Made by a program: the position numbers and the translations under genes
The notes under the pieces: model-generated
The model's input: the letters and a program-made list of their open reading frames with translations, nothing else
What the model was told of the DNA's origin: nothing
The model's database searches: none
NCBI RefSeq assembly: GCF_014397785.1
Contig: NZ_VZQQ01000054.1
Location: forward strand, 1 to 42,556
DNA: 42,556 nucleotides
Source of the DNA: Paraburkholderia podalyriae
Lineage (GTDB): Bacteria > Pseudomonadota > Gammaproteobacteria > Burkholderiales > Burkholderiaceae
Reading direction: 5' to 3'
Shown: in pieces, positions 34,901 to 42,556 of the stretch
Layout of the letters: every line of letters begins with the position of its first letter
Numbering within the stretch: position 1 is the first letter of the stretch

Positions 34901-37510
34901 ATAGAAGAAGTGCTTTGTGCGGTACTAGCCGATAACAAGGAAGGGTTCTATCTCAATTCCAACGCGTTAAAACTGACCATCGACCTTGAACATAAGTGGG
35001 TGCAGTGCGGGGAATGCACGAGCCTAATGCCAATTACTCTCGATGGCGCATGCCTCTCATGCGGTTCGCGCGAAACGCAGTTGCTTGACCCCGCGAGCGA
35101 CCCTTATTTGAAGGCGCGAAAGTCGTTCTGGCGTTTGCCTGTTGCCGCCGCCTTGGCGCCCGATGCGGTTATTAGCAACATGTCGGTTGAAGAGCACACT
35201 GCGCAACTGTCGAATCGAGACTACCGAAATGTCCACTCGACGACGGAGCTCCACGAGTTACGTTTTCAGGACATCTTGTTGGCGGAAAGGGACCGGCCCG
35301 TTGATGTGCTTAGTTGCACGACTACAATGGAAGTCGGTATTGATATCGGGTCTTTGGTTGCCGTTGCACTTAGAAATGTGCCGCCGCAGCGCGAGAATTA
35401 TCAACAGCGCGCTGGACGCGCTGGGCGTCGCGGTTCGTCCGTCTCGTCTGTCGTCGCCTTTTCCCAAAACGGGCCACATGATAGTTACTACTTCCTGAAT
35501 GCTGCTCGAATGGTGGCGGGTCCGCCGCGAAGCCCAGAACTAAAAATTGACAATCCGAAGATTGCGATACGACATGTACATGCGTTTCTAATTCAGACTT
35601 TCTTCCAAGACCCAACTGTTGAGGGTGCGAAAGCTGGAAATGGTAGTGCCATGTTGCAGAAAGCGCTGGGTAAGACGCGCGATTTCTTTCTGGCACAATC
35701 TGACGGTCCAAACTTCTCCAATTTTGGTAGATGGATGGAGAAGAACGTATTCAGCGCACCTCATACCTTGGCTCGAGTCATCGCCGACTGGCTACCGGGT
35801 GGTCTAAACGTCGGGACCGTCGATGTCTTTGATTGGGTGCTGGACACCTGTCGGAAGTTGATGGTGAAGCTGAGTGCTCTCGCCGTTGAGGTTCGTTCGT
35901 TGCCGCCGGCGAATGACGGTAGCGACCGGCATGATGCTGCCGAAGAGGACAGCGAGGAGACTGACGACGACGCCGCCGAAGAAAGGCAACTCGAGCAGGA
36001 AGATTTGCTCGAGTATCTGTTCTTCCATCAGTTATTACCAACGTATGCATTTCCAACAAGTCTGTGCAGCTTCCTAGTTGAGGAATGGAAGAAGAATTCG
36101 AAAGGTTACTCCGAAATAAAGTTGGAGCAGCAGCCGCAGCAGTCAACGGGCCAGGCGCTCAGCGAATACGCTCCCGGCAGACTCGTTGTTATCAACAAGA
36201 AGACCTACCGCTCCGGGGGGGTGTTTGCCAGCGGGCCGGCTTCTGACGGCAATAGAGCGGCCGAACTGTTTGAGGCTCATCGAGCGAAGTGGCTAGTAAT
36301 CTGCGAAGCATGTTCGTTTGTTCAGAATCCGTATGCTGGGGCGAAATCGCTCGCCGTTTGTCCGGTATGTGAAGGGCCACTGAAGAACCGTTTGATGATT
36401 CAGCCAGAAATATTTGGTCCAGAGAAAGCAAGAGCACTCTCTGAGGAGGACCGAGACCAGGAATTTACATACGCGACGATGGCGCAGTTTCCGCAACCTA
36501 CGGATGCCGAGACGTTTGATTTCAGGGATGGCGGTAAGTATCTGCGATATGCACATACGGAAGACCGACGGCTATTAACGTTGAACAAAGGCAAGACCGT
36601 TGATAGGGAGGGCTACGGATTCTCCGTTTGTCGAAAATGCGGTTGCGCCGAGGTGTTCGATGCAGAAAATCTGAAATCTGGGAAGCATTCACGTCCATAT
36701 CTAGTAGCCGGTAAGGCCATTCCGCGTGAGTGTGACGGCGAGTTCGTGCAAACGTTCTTAGGCTATGACTTTTCGACGGACCTTTTGCTTCTTCGCTTTG
36801 AAATTGCAGCGCCCCTCGTAACGGATGTGGCTTCCTCAAGCGTGGTGCAAATACTTGAGAGTGCTGCGTACAGTCTGGCAGAAGCCTTGCGGTTGGCGGC
36901 GAGTCGGCATCGGCAGCTCGACCTCGACCCAACCGAGTTCGGCTCTGGTCACCGAATTTTGCCGACGAATGCGGATGGTCACGTATCTCTCGATATTTAT
37001 CTTTATGACACTCTTTCGGGTGGGGCTGGCTATGCCGAACTCGCTGCGAAATACTTCAAAGAGGTCGTGGAGGAAACGCTTTCCCTACTTGAGGGGTGCG
37101 ATTGCGATACGTCATGCACCGACTGTCTCGACCATTTCCACAATCAACATTTGAAACCCCAACTCGACCGCAAGTTGGCCGCTGCGTTGCTTCGTTATGG
37201 ACTCTTCGGTACCTTACCGAAGAGTGCCGTACCCGAAGTGCAAGTGTTGCAACTTCGTAAGCTTGCGAGCAGCTTGGCGCTGGATGGCATCGAGTGCGAA
37301 TTTGGTGCCTCCGTGGCCGGCACAGACATACCGCTTCGCGCAAAATTGAACTCGAAGTCGTTATCAATCAATTTGTATCCGAGTTTGCTCGCTGCGTCAG
37401 ATGTTGAGCTTGATAAGAAAGCGGGCGCCTCCATGTACCAACTGACGGAAATTGCACTGAGACGCGATTTGCCTGCTGTGCACGCCGAGATACGTAGGAG
37501 GTTGACGTAA
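31955..37510 (+). CDS. druE: Druantia helicase-like protein DruE (SF2, DUF1998)
   Basis: An 1851-residue superfamily 2 helicase, the hallmark large protein of Druantia. Walker A is VATGTGSGKT (residues 120-129), the DEAH box is at 349-352 (LVLDEAHMYRG) and motif III is ILTSASLG. Motif V is TTTMEVGIDIG and motif VI is QQRAGRAGRRG (1150-1160). Several Cys pairs suggest zinc ribbons (ACVDPNC, SCTCGT, CPVCCRR, CGECTS with CLSCGS, CEACSF with CPVCEG, CRKCGC). The C-terminal DUF1998/MrfA-like region has the cluster C1715, C1717, C1721, C1724 before LDHFHNQH. The start ATG at 31955 follows GGGGAG. Confidence 0.93.
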   Translation: MQDDEKGKRYGVHDTVFGLHEGLRQYIEAQYHIRDEGLVSERNALLKQPQVIAQKAFVEATPVYAFGESYEKLDIPERAKKALLEIASVSDNSGLYPTPYKHQADALESFLGAERKDLVVATGTGSGKTESFLMPIVASLAIESEERVTSRSLPGCRAILLYPMNALVNDQVARIRRLLGNTRVSKIVSEGRGRPVRFGSYTGRTAYPGPRSSGRDSSRIAPLFEDFYNRIEEKPELKAQLQKLGRWPSKDLHRFYNAEASEKKVYKTGAKKAGKEYVSRNWQYRLITQKDDREMMTRHEMQKECPDVLVTNYSMLEYMLMRPIERRIFEDTERWLKTDERNELILVLDEAHMYRGAGGAEVALLIRRLIARLGISRSRVRCILTSASLGDGPDAIRDAEQFAIDLTGTSDVAGSRQFKVVKGTLEARPDGRPANETEIDALSQFRIDRFASVLTSWSDALDEVRSLAARLGWDGPPDEFNDIPDYLFGQLSKLGPVDLLVNHVSGHATALDALTALVCPDSSSDVGERVIDSLLALCSHAKRTDGRVLLPTRLHLFHRGLPGLYACVDPNCTERLVKTEGAAILGRFHTKPMLSCTCGTKARVFDFYTHRDCGAAFITGWVDENVDFVWHKPETVDSRNKNRRLYPIEILVESKAHSSSHCSDAWLHLETGRLVRARPSAMHGFRHVRIPDKNIDVAEEMTFDECPVCCRRTRKSPDDPSKIMDHVTKGEAPFATLVRAQMFHQPPSRQREEKFPNAGRKVLVFSDGRQKAARLARDMPRDMELDLFRQAVAVAAKLLTAIKRETKPTGTVLYVAFLVALARNNVSMFDGNDAETLDQHIGALRRDFGEDLQEALNESFHPGEPPWRYRILLLKLLCSSYYSLSGTTIGFVEPGKLAFPKLVTQVEGLGLKLSAAQIRGLSVAWIDELLGDFSFEVQFPPHLREKANGFYRPHWGSKGQFGSQFRRALVHGHGLTETDVKKIEEVLCAVLADNKEGFYLNSNALKLTIDLEHKWVQCGECTSLMPITLDGACLSCGSRETQLLDPASDPYLKARKSFWRLPVAAALAPDAVISNMSVEEHTAQLSNRDYRNVHSTTELHELRFQDILLAERDRPVDVLSCTTTMEVGIDIGSLVAVALRNVPPQRENYQQRAGRAGRRGSSVSSVVAFSQNGPHDSYYFLNAARMVAGPPRSPELKIDNPKIAIRHVHAFLIQTFFQDPTVEGAKAGNGSAMLQKALGKTRDFFLAQSDGPNFSNFGRWMEKNVFSAPHTLARVIADWLPGGLNVGTVDVFDWVLDTCRKLMVKLSALAVEVRSLPPANDGSDRHDAAEEDSEETDDDAAEERQLEQEDLLEYLFFHQLLPTYAFPTSLCSFLVEEWKKNSKGYSEIKLEQQPQQSTGQALSEYAPGRLVVINKKTYRSGGVFASGPASDGNRAAELFEAHRAKWLVICEACSFVQNPYAGAKSLAVCPVCEGPLKNRLMIQPEIFGPEKARALSEEDRDQEFTYATMAQFPQPTDAETFDFRDGGKYLRYAHTEDRRLLTLNKGKTVDREGYGFSVCRKCGCAEVFDAENLKSGKHSRPYLVAGKAIPRECDGEFVQTFLGYDFSTDLLLLRFEIAAPLVTDVASSSVVQILESAAYSLAEALRLAASRHRQLDLDPTEFGSGHRILPTNADGHVSLDIYLYDTLSGGAGYAELAAKYFKEVVEETLSLLEGCDCDTSCTDCLDHFHNQHLKPQLDRKLAAALLRYGLFGTLPKSAVPEVQVLQLRKLASSLALDGIECEFGASVAGTDIPLRAKLNSKSLSINLYPSLLAASDVELDKKAGASMYQLTEIALRRDLPAVHAEIRRRLT

Positions 37511-38247
37511 TCTTGCTCAGGGTTGGGGGAAAAGCGCCGGATACCTACGAGCCCCTCAGCGGGAAAGGGTCGAACTTCCAAGCGAGCGTCAGACATTAGG
37601 CCTGGAGCTCGCCGGCCCTTCCGCGTGGAATTCTCAGCCCACAATTGACATGCTGGATTAAGTCCAGACGTCGGTATTAAAGGTTCGCCGGGTCGTCGAA
37701 GACGACCCGAATGGCGCGACGGCCGAACCGCAAAAAATTGCAGGTCGTAGTTATTGCCGTGGGACGTTAGCCTCAACAGGAATTGATAGGGGTCGGCACT
37801 TGGCCTGTAGTAGGAAGGAGTTCAACACGAACTCGCGGCGTTGCCGTCTGGCTTCCCCTCATCTTCGACTTGTCGGCAACTTTCACGTTGTGTCTCATCA
37901 GCGTGTCCGCTCTTCTGCGCCAAAAATGTTGCTATGGCACAACGAGCTATCGGGCCATCAAACACCGTGCTTCGTGCTATTTAACGCCAAAACAGCGTTT
38001 TTAATATTTAATGCATTAGCAGGTGTAAATGCGATTTTTCTTATCAAATGCCAAGAAGCGCGTTCTGTGGGATATTTTCAGAAACACTCGCTTAACTGAT
38101 TGATGGTCGCGTAAATTAACTGACAGTTGCCTATAAACCTCAGAAAATGTCAAGCTCGGTCAAAATTATATAAAAAGCGAATCCTATTTTGAATCGCCCT
38201 GCTACGATGCGACGCAATTGAACCCTTCGGGTTGGAGAGCGTAGAAC
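37511..38247. other. Spacer between Druantia and the recombinase trio
   Basis: No credible gene lies in these 737 bases. The first half is GC-rich and holds a strong nested hairpin (37682-37729). Its minus-strand frame (37195-37776) has the Arg/Pro/Ser-rich composition of spurious translations of dispersed repeats. The second half becomes AT-rich (from about 37990) with TTTTTAATATTTAATG and ATTATATAAAAAG stretches, which probably contain the recombinase promoter. A ribosome site GGAG precedes the first recombinase at 38234-38237. This is the most likely stretch for an internal recombination or attachment sequence, but none can be defined. Confidence 0.5.
37682..37729. repeat. Nested inverted repeat (hairpin)
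   Basis: The inner arms CGGGTCGTC (37689-37697) and GACGACCCG (37701-37709) are a perfect 9-bp inverted repeat with the 3-base loop GAA. The outer arms GGTTCG (37682-37687) and CGAACC (37724-37729) also pair. No T-run follows, so it is not a standard terminator. It may be an RNA structure or protein-binding site. Confidence 0.75.
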
Positions 38248-39423
38248 ATGGCTGGCGAGCACTTTCGGAAGATTATTCAGAGGGCGGAGCGGCTAACAGA
38301 TTTCTATGTCCACGTTCGCAAGTCACAGTATCCCGCCGAGATAACCATTTACGATGACCGGGGAAGAATTGTCTCCCTAGCTACCCGTTGGCTGGCCGAC
38401 GTCGAATATACCAATGCATGTGGAAGCCGTGAGACCTTCGCGAGATATGTTATTTATCTCCTTCGATGGATGCGGAGAAGCGGGAGTTTAGTCCGGCTCT
38501 CTGTTGACGAGGCTTTGCGCACACTAACTCGAAATCATATTAAAGCTTGGATAGATGACTCAAGTGACTCAAAAAAATTAAAGGCATCTACCATTCATCA
38601 AAGAGAAAGCGTGATAGCTGCGTTCATTGAGTGGATGGAAAAAAACCACATACGTGATGAAACCGACACACCATATAGAAGTGGAAAATTAATCACTAAA
38701 GATAGCCATAACGGACTGCCGCAGGCTATTTCAGAAGAAAAATTTATTAGGTTACTAAACGGGTATCACAACGAATCAGAACGATGCATGTTGCATGGGA
38801 TGTATGACACAGGTATGCGTATTTCGGAGATATGTCGCCTAAGAAATAGAGACTTACCTGACGAGCATGACTTCGACGGTAAAAAGGGTTTGCTGCCAAT
38901 TCGTATCCAAGGGAGTAAGGGCAGAGGGGGGCACCTTGTCGAAAGGAATTCGATTATATCGCTGCCACTGCTCGCGAGGATTCGAAAATATCACAATTCT
39001 GACCCTGCATATGTCCGCCGTTACCCGCGAAGACATGACCCGGACAACTTAGTTTTTCTGAGCGCAACAGGGAAAGAGCTGAGTCGCCCGAACGTACATA
39101 AGCAACTCAAACGAGCTGCCGGGAGGGCAGGATTGAACCCGGAGAGCGTGCGAACCCACACCCCTCGGCACTCTTTCTCCTTTGAAGTGTTGATGGCGCA
39201 TGACCTCGCTGCGGAAACTGGCACACGCTACGTGATGCTGACAACGTTATTGGGCCACCGCGACCCAAATTCTACGAAAGTCTATAGCCGGGTCCACCCA
39301 GAAGTGCTGGAGGCCATGAGAACCGAATTGTTTTCGAAATATGAAGCGGCTTGCCGAATCGCGGAGGCCACAACGCTCGCGCCCTTGAAGCACACGGAAA
39401 AACGAGGACATAAAACATGCTGA
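38248..39423 (+). CDS. Tyrosine recombinase, first of a trio (GinA/RitA-like)
   Basis: A 391-residue phage-integrase-type recombinase with a complete catalytic set: Arg191 in GMRISEICRL, the H-x-x-R box HTPR at 304-307, His337 in LLGHRD and the nucleophile Tyr346 in STKVYSRV. An N-terminal SAM-like DNA-binding region is visible around residues 60-150. Codon use is much richer in A and T than in the upstream genes, a sign of separate origin. It overlaps the second recombinase by seven bases. Overlapping sets of three tyrosine recombinases are known as ginABC in GInt islands, as RIT elements, and as tnpABC in Tn554. The exact class is inferred. Confidence 0.88.
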   Translation: MAGEHFRKIIQRAERLTDFYVHVRKSQYPAEITIYDDRGRIVSLATRWLADVEYTNACGSRETFARYVIYLLRWMRRSGSLVRLSVDEALRTLTRNHIKAWIDDSSDSKKLKASTIHQRESVIAAFIEWMEKNHIRDETDTPYRSGKLITKDSHNGLPQAISEEKFIRLLNGYHNESERCMLHGMYDTGMRISEICRLRNRDLPDEHDFDGKKGLLPIRIQGSKGRGGHLVERNSIISLPLLARIRKYHNSDPAYVRRYPRRHDPDNLVFLSATGKELSRPNVHKQLKRAAGRAGLNPESVRTHTPRHSFSFEVLMAHDLAAETGTRYVMLTTLLGHRDPNSTKVYSRVHPEVLEAMRTELFSKYEAACRIAEATTLAPLKHTEKRGHKTC

Positions 39424-41168
39424 ATATATCTCGCAATCTACCAGAGCCGACGGTGCGTAACCCGTTCGTTCAAGTTGAATACATTTTCGACAGATATTGT
39501 GAAGATGGAAACGGTGAACGAAGCACTGTTAATACTCTCCTTAAACGCTACAAGGTATATCTAGACCAAAAATTTGGTGTCGGTCGCCCTCTCTTTTTGG
39601 CGGATGTTTGGAATGAGTCAGCTCTCATCGATTTTTCTATGTGGGCAAAGAGCCAAAAAGCGTATAAAAGCGGTCGTCCACTGGGCTCTGGTACTCAAGC
39701 CACTATGTCTTATTCGTTGCGAGGGATAATACGGTACGCCTACGACGAGCGCTATATTAATATGTTGCCTTTCATAGCTCCTATGAAGAGCATGGGGCGC
39801 GAGACATCTGTGCGTAATGCATACTCTCAGAACGAGGAGATGAAAATTCTCGACGCTATTGGTCCGGAAATACGCTATGCACATCGCGCGATGCAACCGT
39901 ACATTCGTACAGGTGCTGGGAGCGCACCGGAAAGACGGAAGCCAATAACGAAAGAACAGCTGACTTATGTCTTCGAAAATTCACTTAATTGCATTCCGAT
40001 AAGTGCGACTCAACTGTATCTCCACTATCGGAAGGAGCTAGATGCGGCAATTCGTCTGTACGGGAGTGTCGACGCCTGGTATCGGAGTCTGGGCGTAGCC
40101 GAGATTGTCTCGTCGGACTTAATAATGCCATTTGTATATAAGCTGGCGTGGGAAACAGGTTTGAATGTCGAATCTATTTTGAGTCTTCGGCGAGATTGTT
40201 TTATCGCGAAACATCCGCTCACGGCAATGCCTTGTATTATGTACTATAAGGAGCGCAGTCAAGGGGAGGCGTCATATCCTGTTGAGCTGCTCGAGGCAAA
40301 CCTTCAGTCTAAACAAAGTTCCGTGGTAAAAAACACAATCAATCAGATTTTGAAATTAACCAGCGGACTTGTCGAATCGGCTGAAGAAGAAGATAAAAAC
40401 ATGCTACTTCTCGTCCAAGTTACTCGCAAACAGAAAGGTCGCGGTACGCGGGGAGCAGTGTCAAGATTGAAAGTTAGACATCTTACGAAATGGTCGAGAG
40501 CGTTCTTTACACCTTCCATCAAATACACAAATCCGCACAACTCGGACGAAAACATCAATGCGAGTCGCTTTCGCCCAACCTTTGTTGCTCGGCTAGTGCT
40601 AGAGGGTGTTGATATTTTCCACATATCTGCTTTGCTAAATCACGTCAATATTTCGACCACGTATGCATATTTAGATGAGCATGGACTCAGTCCGCAGTTT
40701 GATATGGATATGCGCAAACATCTGAATCAAATTAAGCAGAATGGACGAGAACTTAGAAAGACGATTCCAATTGTGGTCGCGTCGGATGCAGCTCCCGAAG
40801 AGGTGTACCTGGCTAGTGGGCTCTGTCATTGCAAAAACCCATATAATCCGCCCAAAAAGATACGGCTGGCATCCAAGTTCATCCCCGGCAAAGCATGCAC
40901 TTACTATGATATGTGTTTGCTATGTAAAAATATTTTAATAACAGAATACGATTTGCCGAAGCTAATAAACCATCGCCTGAATTTGCAAATAGAGTTAGAC
41001 AAAGGTGTTGGCGCGGAGCCAAGGAAGGCCCTTTATAGGAAGCAGTTATATGTGTTGAATGAGGTGCTGGCGCCCGACGAATTCTTTACCGAAGATGAGC
41101 TGCAACGAGCCGCGATATTGGCTAAACAATCTGACTTCGACCACTTCGACGATTTTCTTTATGAGTAA
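39417..41168 (+). CDS. Tyrosine-recombinase-like protein, second of a trio (GinB-like)
   Basis: A 583-residue protein with a tyrosine-recombinase core but an incomplete active site. Box I reads WETGLNVESIL, with Asn250 where the catalytic Arg is expected. The later SRFRPTF keeps Arg, and LLNHVNISTTYAYLDE keeps the His and Tyr positions. A C-terminal extension holds a Cys/His cluster (GLCHCKNP, KACTYYDMCLLCKN) that could bind zinc. Large second recombinases with such tails are typical of GInt and Tn554-like trios. It overlaps both neighbours by 7-8 bases. It may work as an accessory subunit rather than as a strand-cutting enzyme. Confidence 0.82.
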   Translation: MLNISRNLPEPTVRNPFVQVEYIFDRYCEDGNGERSTVNTLLKRYKVYLDQKFGVGRPLFLADVWNESALIDFSMWAKSQKAYKSGRPLGSGTQATMSYSLRGIIRYAYDERYINMLPFIAPMKSMGRETSVRNAYSQNEEMKILDAIGPEIRYAHRAMQPYIRTGAGSAPERRKPITKEQLTYVFENSLNCIPISATQLYLHYRKELDAAIRLYGSVDAWYRSLGVAEIVSSDLIMPFVYKLAWETGLNVESILSLRRDCFIAKHPLTAMPCIMYYKERSQGEASYPVELLEANLQSKQSSVVKNTINQILKLTSGLVESAEEEDKNMLLLVQVTRKQKGRGTRGAVSRLKVRHLTKWSRAFFTPSIKYTNPHNSDENINASRFRPTFVARLVLEGVDIFHISALLNHVNISTTYAYLDEHGLSPQFDMDMRKHLNQIKQNGRELRKTIPIVVASDAAPEEVYLASGLCHCKNPYNPPKKIRLASKFIPGKACTYYDMCLLCKNILITEYDLPKLINHRLNLQIELDKGVGAEPRKALYRKQLYVLNEVLAPDEFFTEDELQRAAILAKQSDFDHFDDFLYE

Positions 41169-42429
41169 AAATAAGAGAAACGTTTTTGCCCAGTTGCCAC
41201 CGAATGCTTACCAAGTTGAACCGGCAGGCCGCGACGCGATTCTTCCAACATCTGCGGTCAATGAATATTGCTTGTTTGATTCGCAAACATGGCCGCTAAA
41301 TCCACCGGAATCCTTAAAAGCGACTACGGCCGGGGACCATAGTGTCGTCATTAGCTGGTCTCCAATTTTTGAACGGTTGCCACATGGAGTCGCTAACGAC
41401 CTGAAAATTTTTGCTTATATATACGTTGCACGACCATACTTGATTGGGCGTCCGCGAATTCCTGACGCGGTGACTATAGTGACTAGAGTTCGAGCGTTGG
41501 TAACCGCCTTGTGTCGATTGAAGGAGGAAAAGGGATTTACATCTTTCAGGCAGCTTTCTTTGGTCACAGTTGTGGAATATCTGCGAACCGCCAGAAATCT
41601 AAACCAGGTTAAGGCAGCTTTTTTGTTACTTTGCCATCCCAACGTTGGTAAATTCTTGGCAGGGCGCTTTTTCCCATTCAATGCAACCCAGCTTCGACGA
41701 GCGCTTCAGGATGCGCCGCCTGCCCCATCTCCTAAAGTAGATTCACCGGAGGACATATTGAGCATGCCAAAGCATGGATATCAGGTGCTTCCTGCTCCGC
41801 TGTTTCTCTTCTTTACAATCGAAAACCAGAAAATTTTAGGTAATTTTCTGACGCTGATGGGAATTGCTGTCCGAGATGCTGATTTTGACATTAGGCAGGC
41901 AGAAGAGGAACTTGCCTGTTGGGGAAATTTCAAAAATGCATTTAAATCGTACGTAAGGCTACGCAAACTTACAAGAGGGGAGCCGGATACTAAAAAACGT
42001 GACGTGTTAAGAGTCTCGCTCGAAAAAAAGTTTTACAAGACCTACGGATTCCGTGTTAGCGCGCTCGCGAATTTTCTCGACCAAGCTCAGATGGCGGGGA
42101 TATCTCAAATCCTACTCTACACGGGAATGCGATATGAGGAAATCACGCTGTTGCAAAAAGGCTGCTTGAGGTCCGACGCTTGGGGACAAAGTATTTACTC
42201 TACGGAGGTGAAAAGACGCAAGCGTAGTAGCCAAGATGTCCGGCCCACTGCGGAATTGTTTGATAAGTGGGTCGCCATTGACATCTTGGTGGACGCCATT
42301 CATGTGCTCGAAACTTTGTGCGATGTTAAGGATACGAAATGGCTAACGGCCACCGTGAACGGGAATCAATCGGACCGTAAGGAGAAGGTCGGGCCGATGG
42401 GGAATACTGCGTTGAATGGTCGGTTGAAG
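41161..42429 (+). pseudogene. Third tyrosine recombinase (GinC-like), cut by IS66 insertion
   Basis: About 423 codons of a third recombinase start at 41161, overlapping the second gene by eight bases. The N-terminal region is long. Box I is present (LLYTGMRYEEITLL, catalytic Arg324). The host frame ends at about 42429 where the IS66-type end begins, before the H-x-x-R, His and Tyr boxes. Translation would run into the element and stop at 42483. The protein therefore lacks most of its active site. If this gene is essential, the trio can no longer move on its own. Confidence 0.85.
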
Positions 42430-42556
42430 GTAAGCGCCCGGCAATGGCACCCTGGGGAGTGCCTACGAGCGATCAGGCGGTGATCGGCGCCCAGCGATGA
42501 GGCAGTAGCTGAGCGATGTGGTCGGCGCGATGCGTTGGCAAGCGATTCAGTACGTC
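42430..42556 (-). mobile_element. Left end of a second IS66-family element
   Basis: The tip GTAAGCGCCCGGC at 42430 matches the GTAAGCG-type terminal inverted repeats of IS66 elements and interrupts the third recombinase gene. The flanking eight bases GGTTGAAG (42422-42429) would be the target duplication if the other end were visible. It differs from the element at the left edge in both its tip and its transposase C-terminus, so it is a different IS66 member. Confidence 0.75.
42473..42556 (-). CDS. IS66-family transposase, extreme C-terminus (runs off right edge)
   Basis: Twenty-seven codons are visible on the minus strand, ending VLNRLPTHRADHIAQLLPH then RWAPITA and a stop at 42473. This matches the usual IS66 transposase end (LxRLPTHPADRIxELLPHRW). 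The rest of the gene lies beyond the window. The stop is 43 bases inside the terminal repeat. Confidence 0.8.
   Translation of the reverse strand, partial: DVLNRLPTHRADHIAQLLPHRWAPITA

Noticed and set aside
37195..37776. 193-codon minus-strand frame
   Set aside because: It runs antisense into the 3' end of druE and has the Arg/Pro/Ser-rich composition of a spurious frame.
1..42556. CRISPR array, tRNA or rRNA genes
   Set aside because: No regularly spaced direct repeats and no tRNA or rRNA-like conserved segments were seen on reading the window.

Overview
The high GC content, the high GC3 codon use in most genes and the gene families present (imuA-imuB-dnaE2 mutasome, Lys/Ala-tailed H-NS, IS66 elements, many small HVDV-type periplasmic proteins) suggest an accessory replicon or genomic island of a betaproteobacterium, most likely Burkholderiaceae (Paraburkholderia/Burkholderia/Caballeronia type). 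The taxon is inferred from family resemblance only. No rRNA, tRNA or CRISPR array was seen.

Layout. (1) 1-554: the 3' end of an IS66-family element. (2) 599-5403: a divergent arsenic cluster. Leftward it carries arsH, arsR, arsI and a small CDF-like cation transporter. Rightward it carries an unrecognised protein, an ArsK-like MFS pump and ArsN2. Two copies of the inverted repeat AATTCC-N8-GGAAAT lie between the divergent units. No arsB, acr3 or arsC is present, so the set points to organoarsenicals such as methylarsenite rather than the classical arsenate pathway. (3) 5404-6493: mostly non-coding, with two convincing intrinsic terminators on opposite strands. (4) 6494-19447: an envelope and efflux block. 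Leftward it reads TolC-type channel, adaptor, RND pump, frameshifted MFS, PAP2 phosphatase, HMA metallochaperone and a broken DUF305 gene. A divergent OmpR-type two-component system sits behind two PmrA/QseB-like boxes. A pair of small proteins (glycine-zipper plus HVDV-type periplasmic) occurs on each side of this block in inverted orientation.

(5) 20091-37510: a defence island. A Gabija-like pair (OLD/TOPRIM nuclease GajA plus UvrD-like helicase GajB) comes first, followed by a leftward operon of three small overlapping genes. Next is a LexA-box-controlled imuA-imuB-dnaE2 cassette in which each gene keeps its two ends but has lost its middle. A complete five-gene Druantia type I operon (druA-druB-druC-druD-druE) follows. 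(6) 38248-42429: three overlapping tyrosine-recombinase genes, lower in GC, resembling the ginABC set of GInt islands or other recombinase trios. The third is cut by a second IS66-family element whose left end starts at about 42430 and runs off the window.

Working model: metal and arsenic resistance genes, two nucleic-acid-targeting anti-phage systems and a recombinase trio have accumulated in one mobile region. Decayed genes mark its history: two frameshifts in the metal block, an H-NS remnant, a gutted mutasome and two IS66 insertions. The defence assignments rest on gene order, sizes and motifs read by eye. No database search was run.
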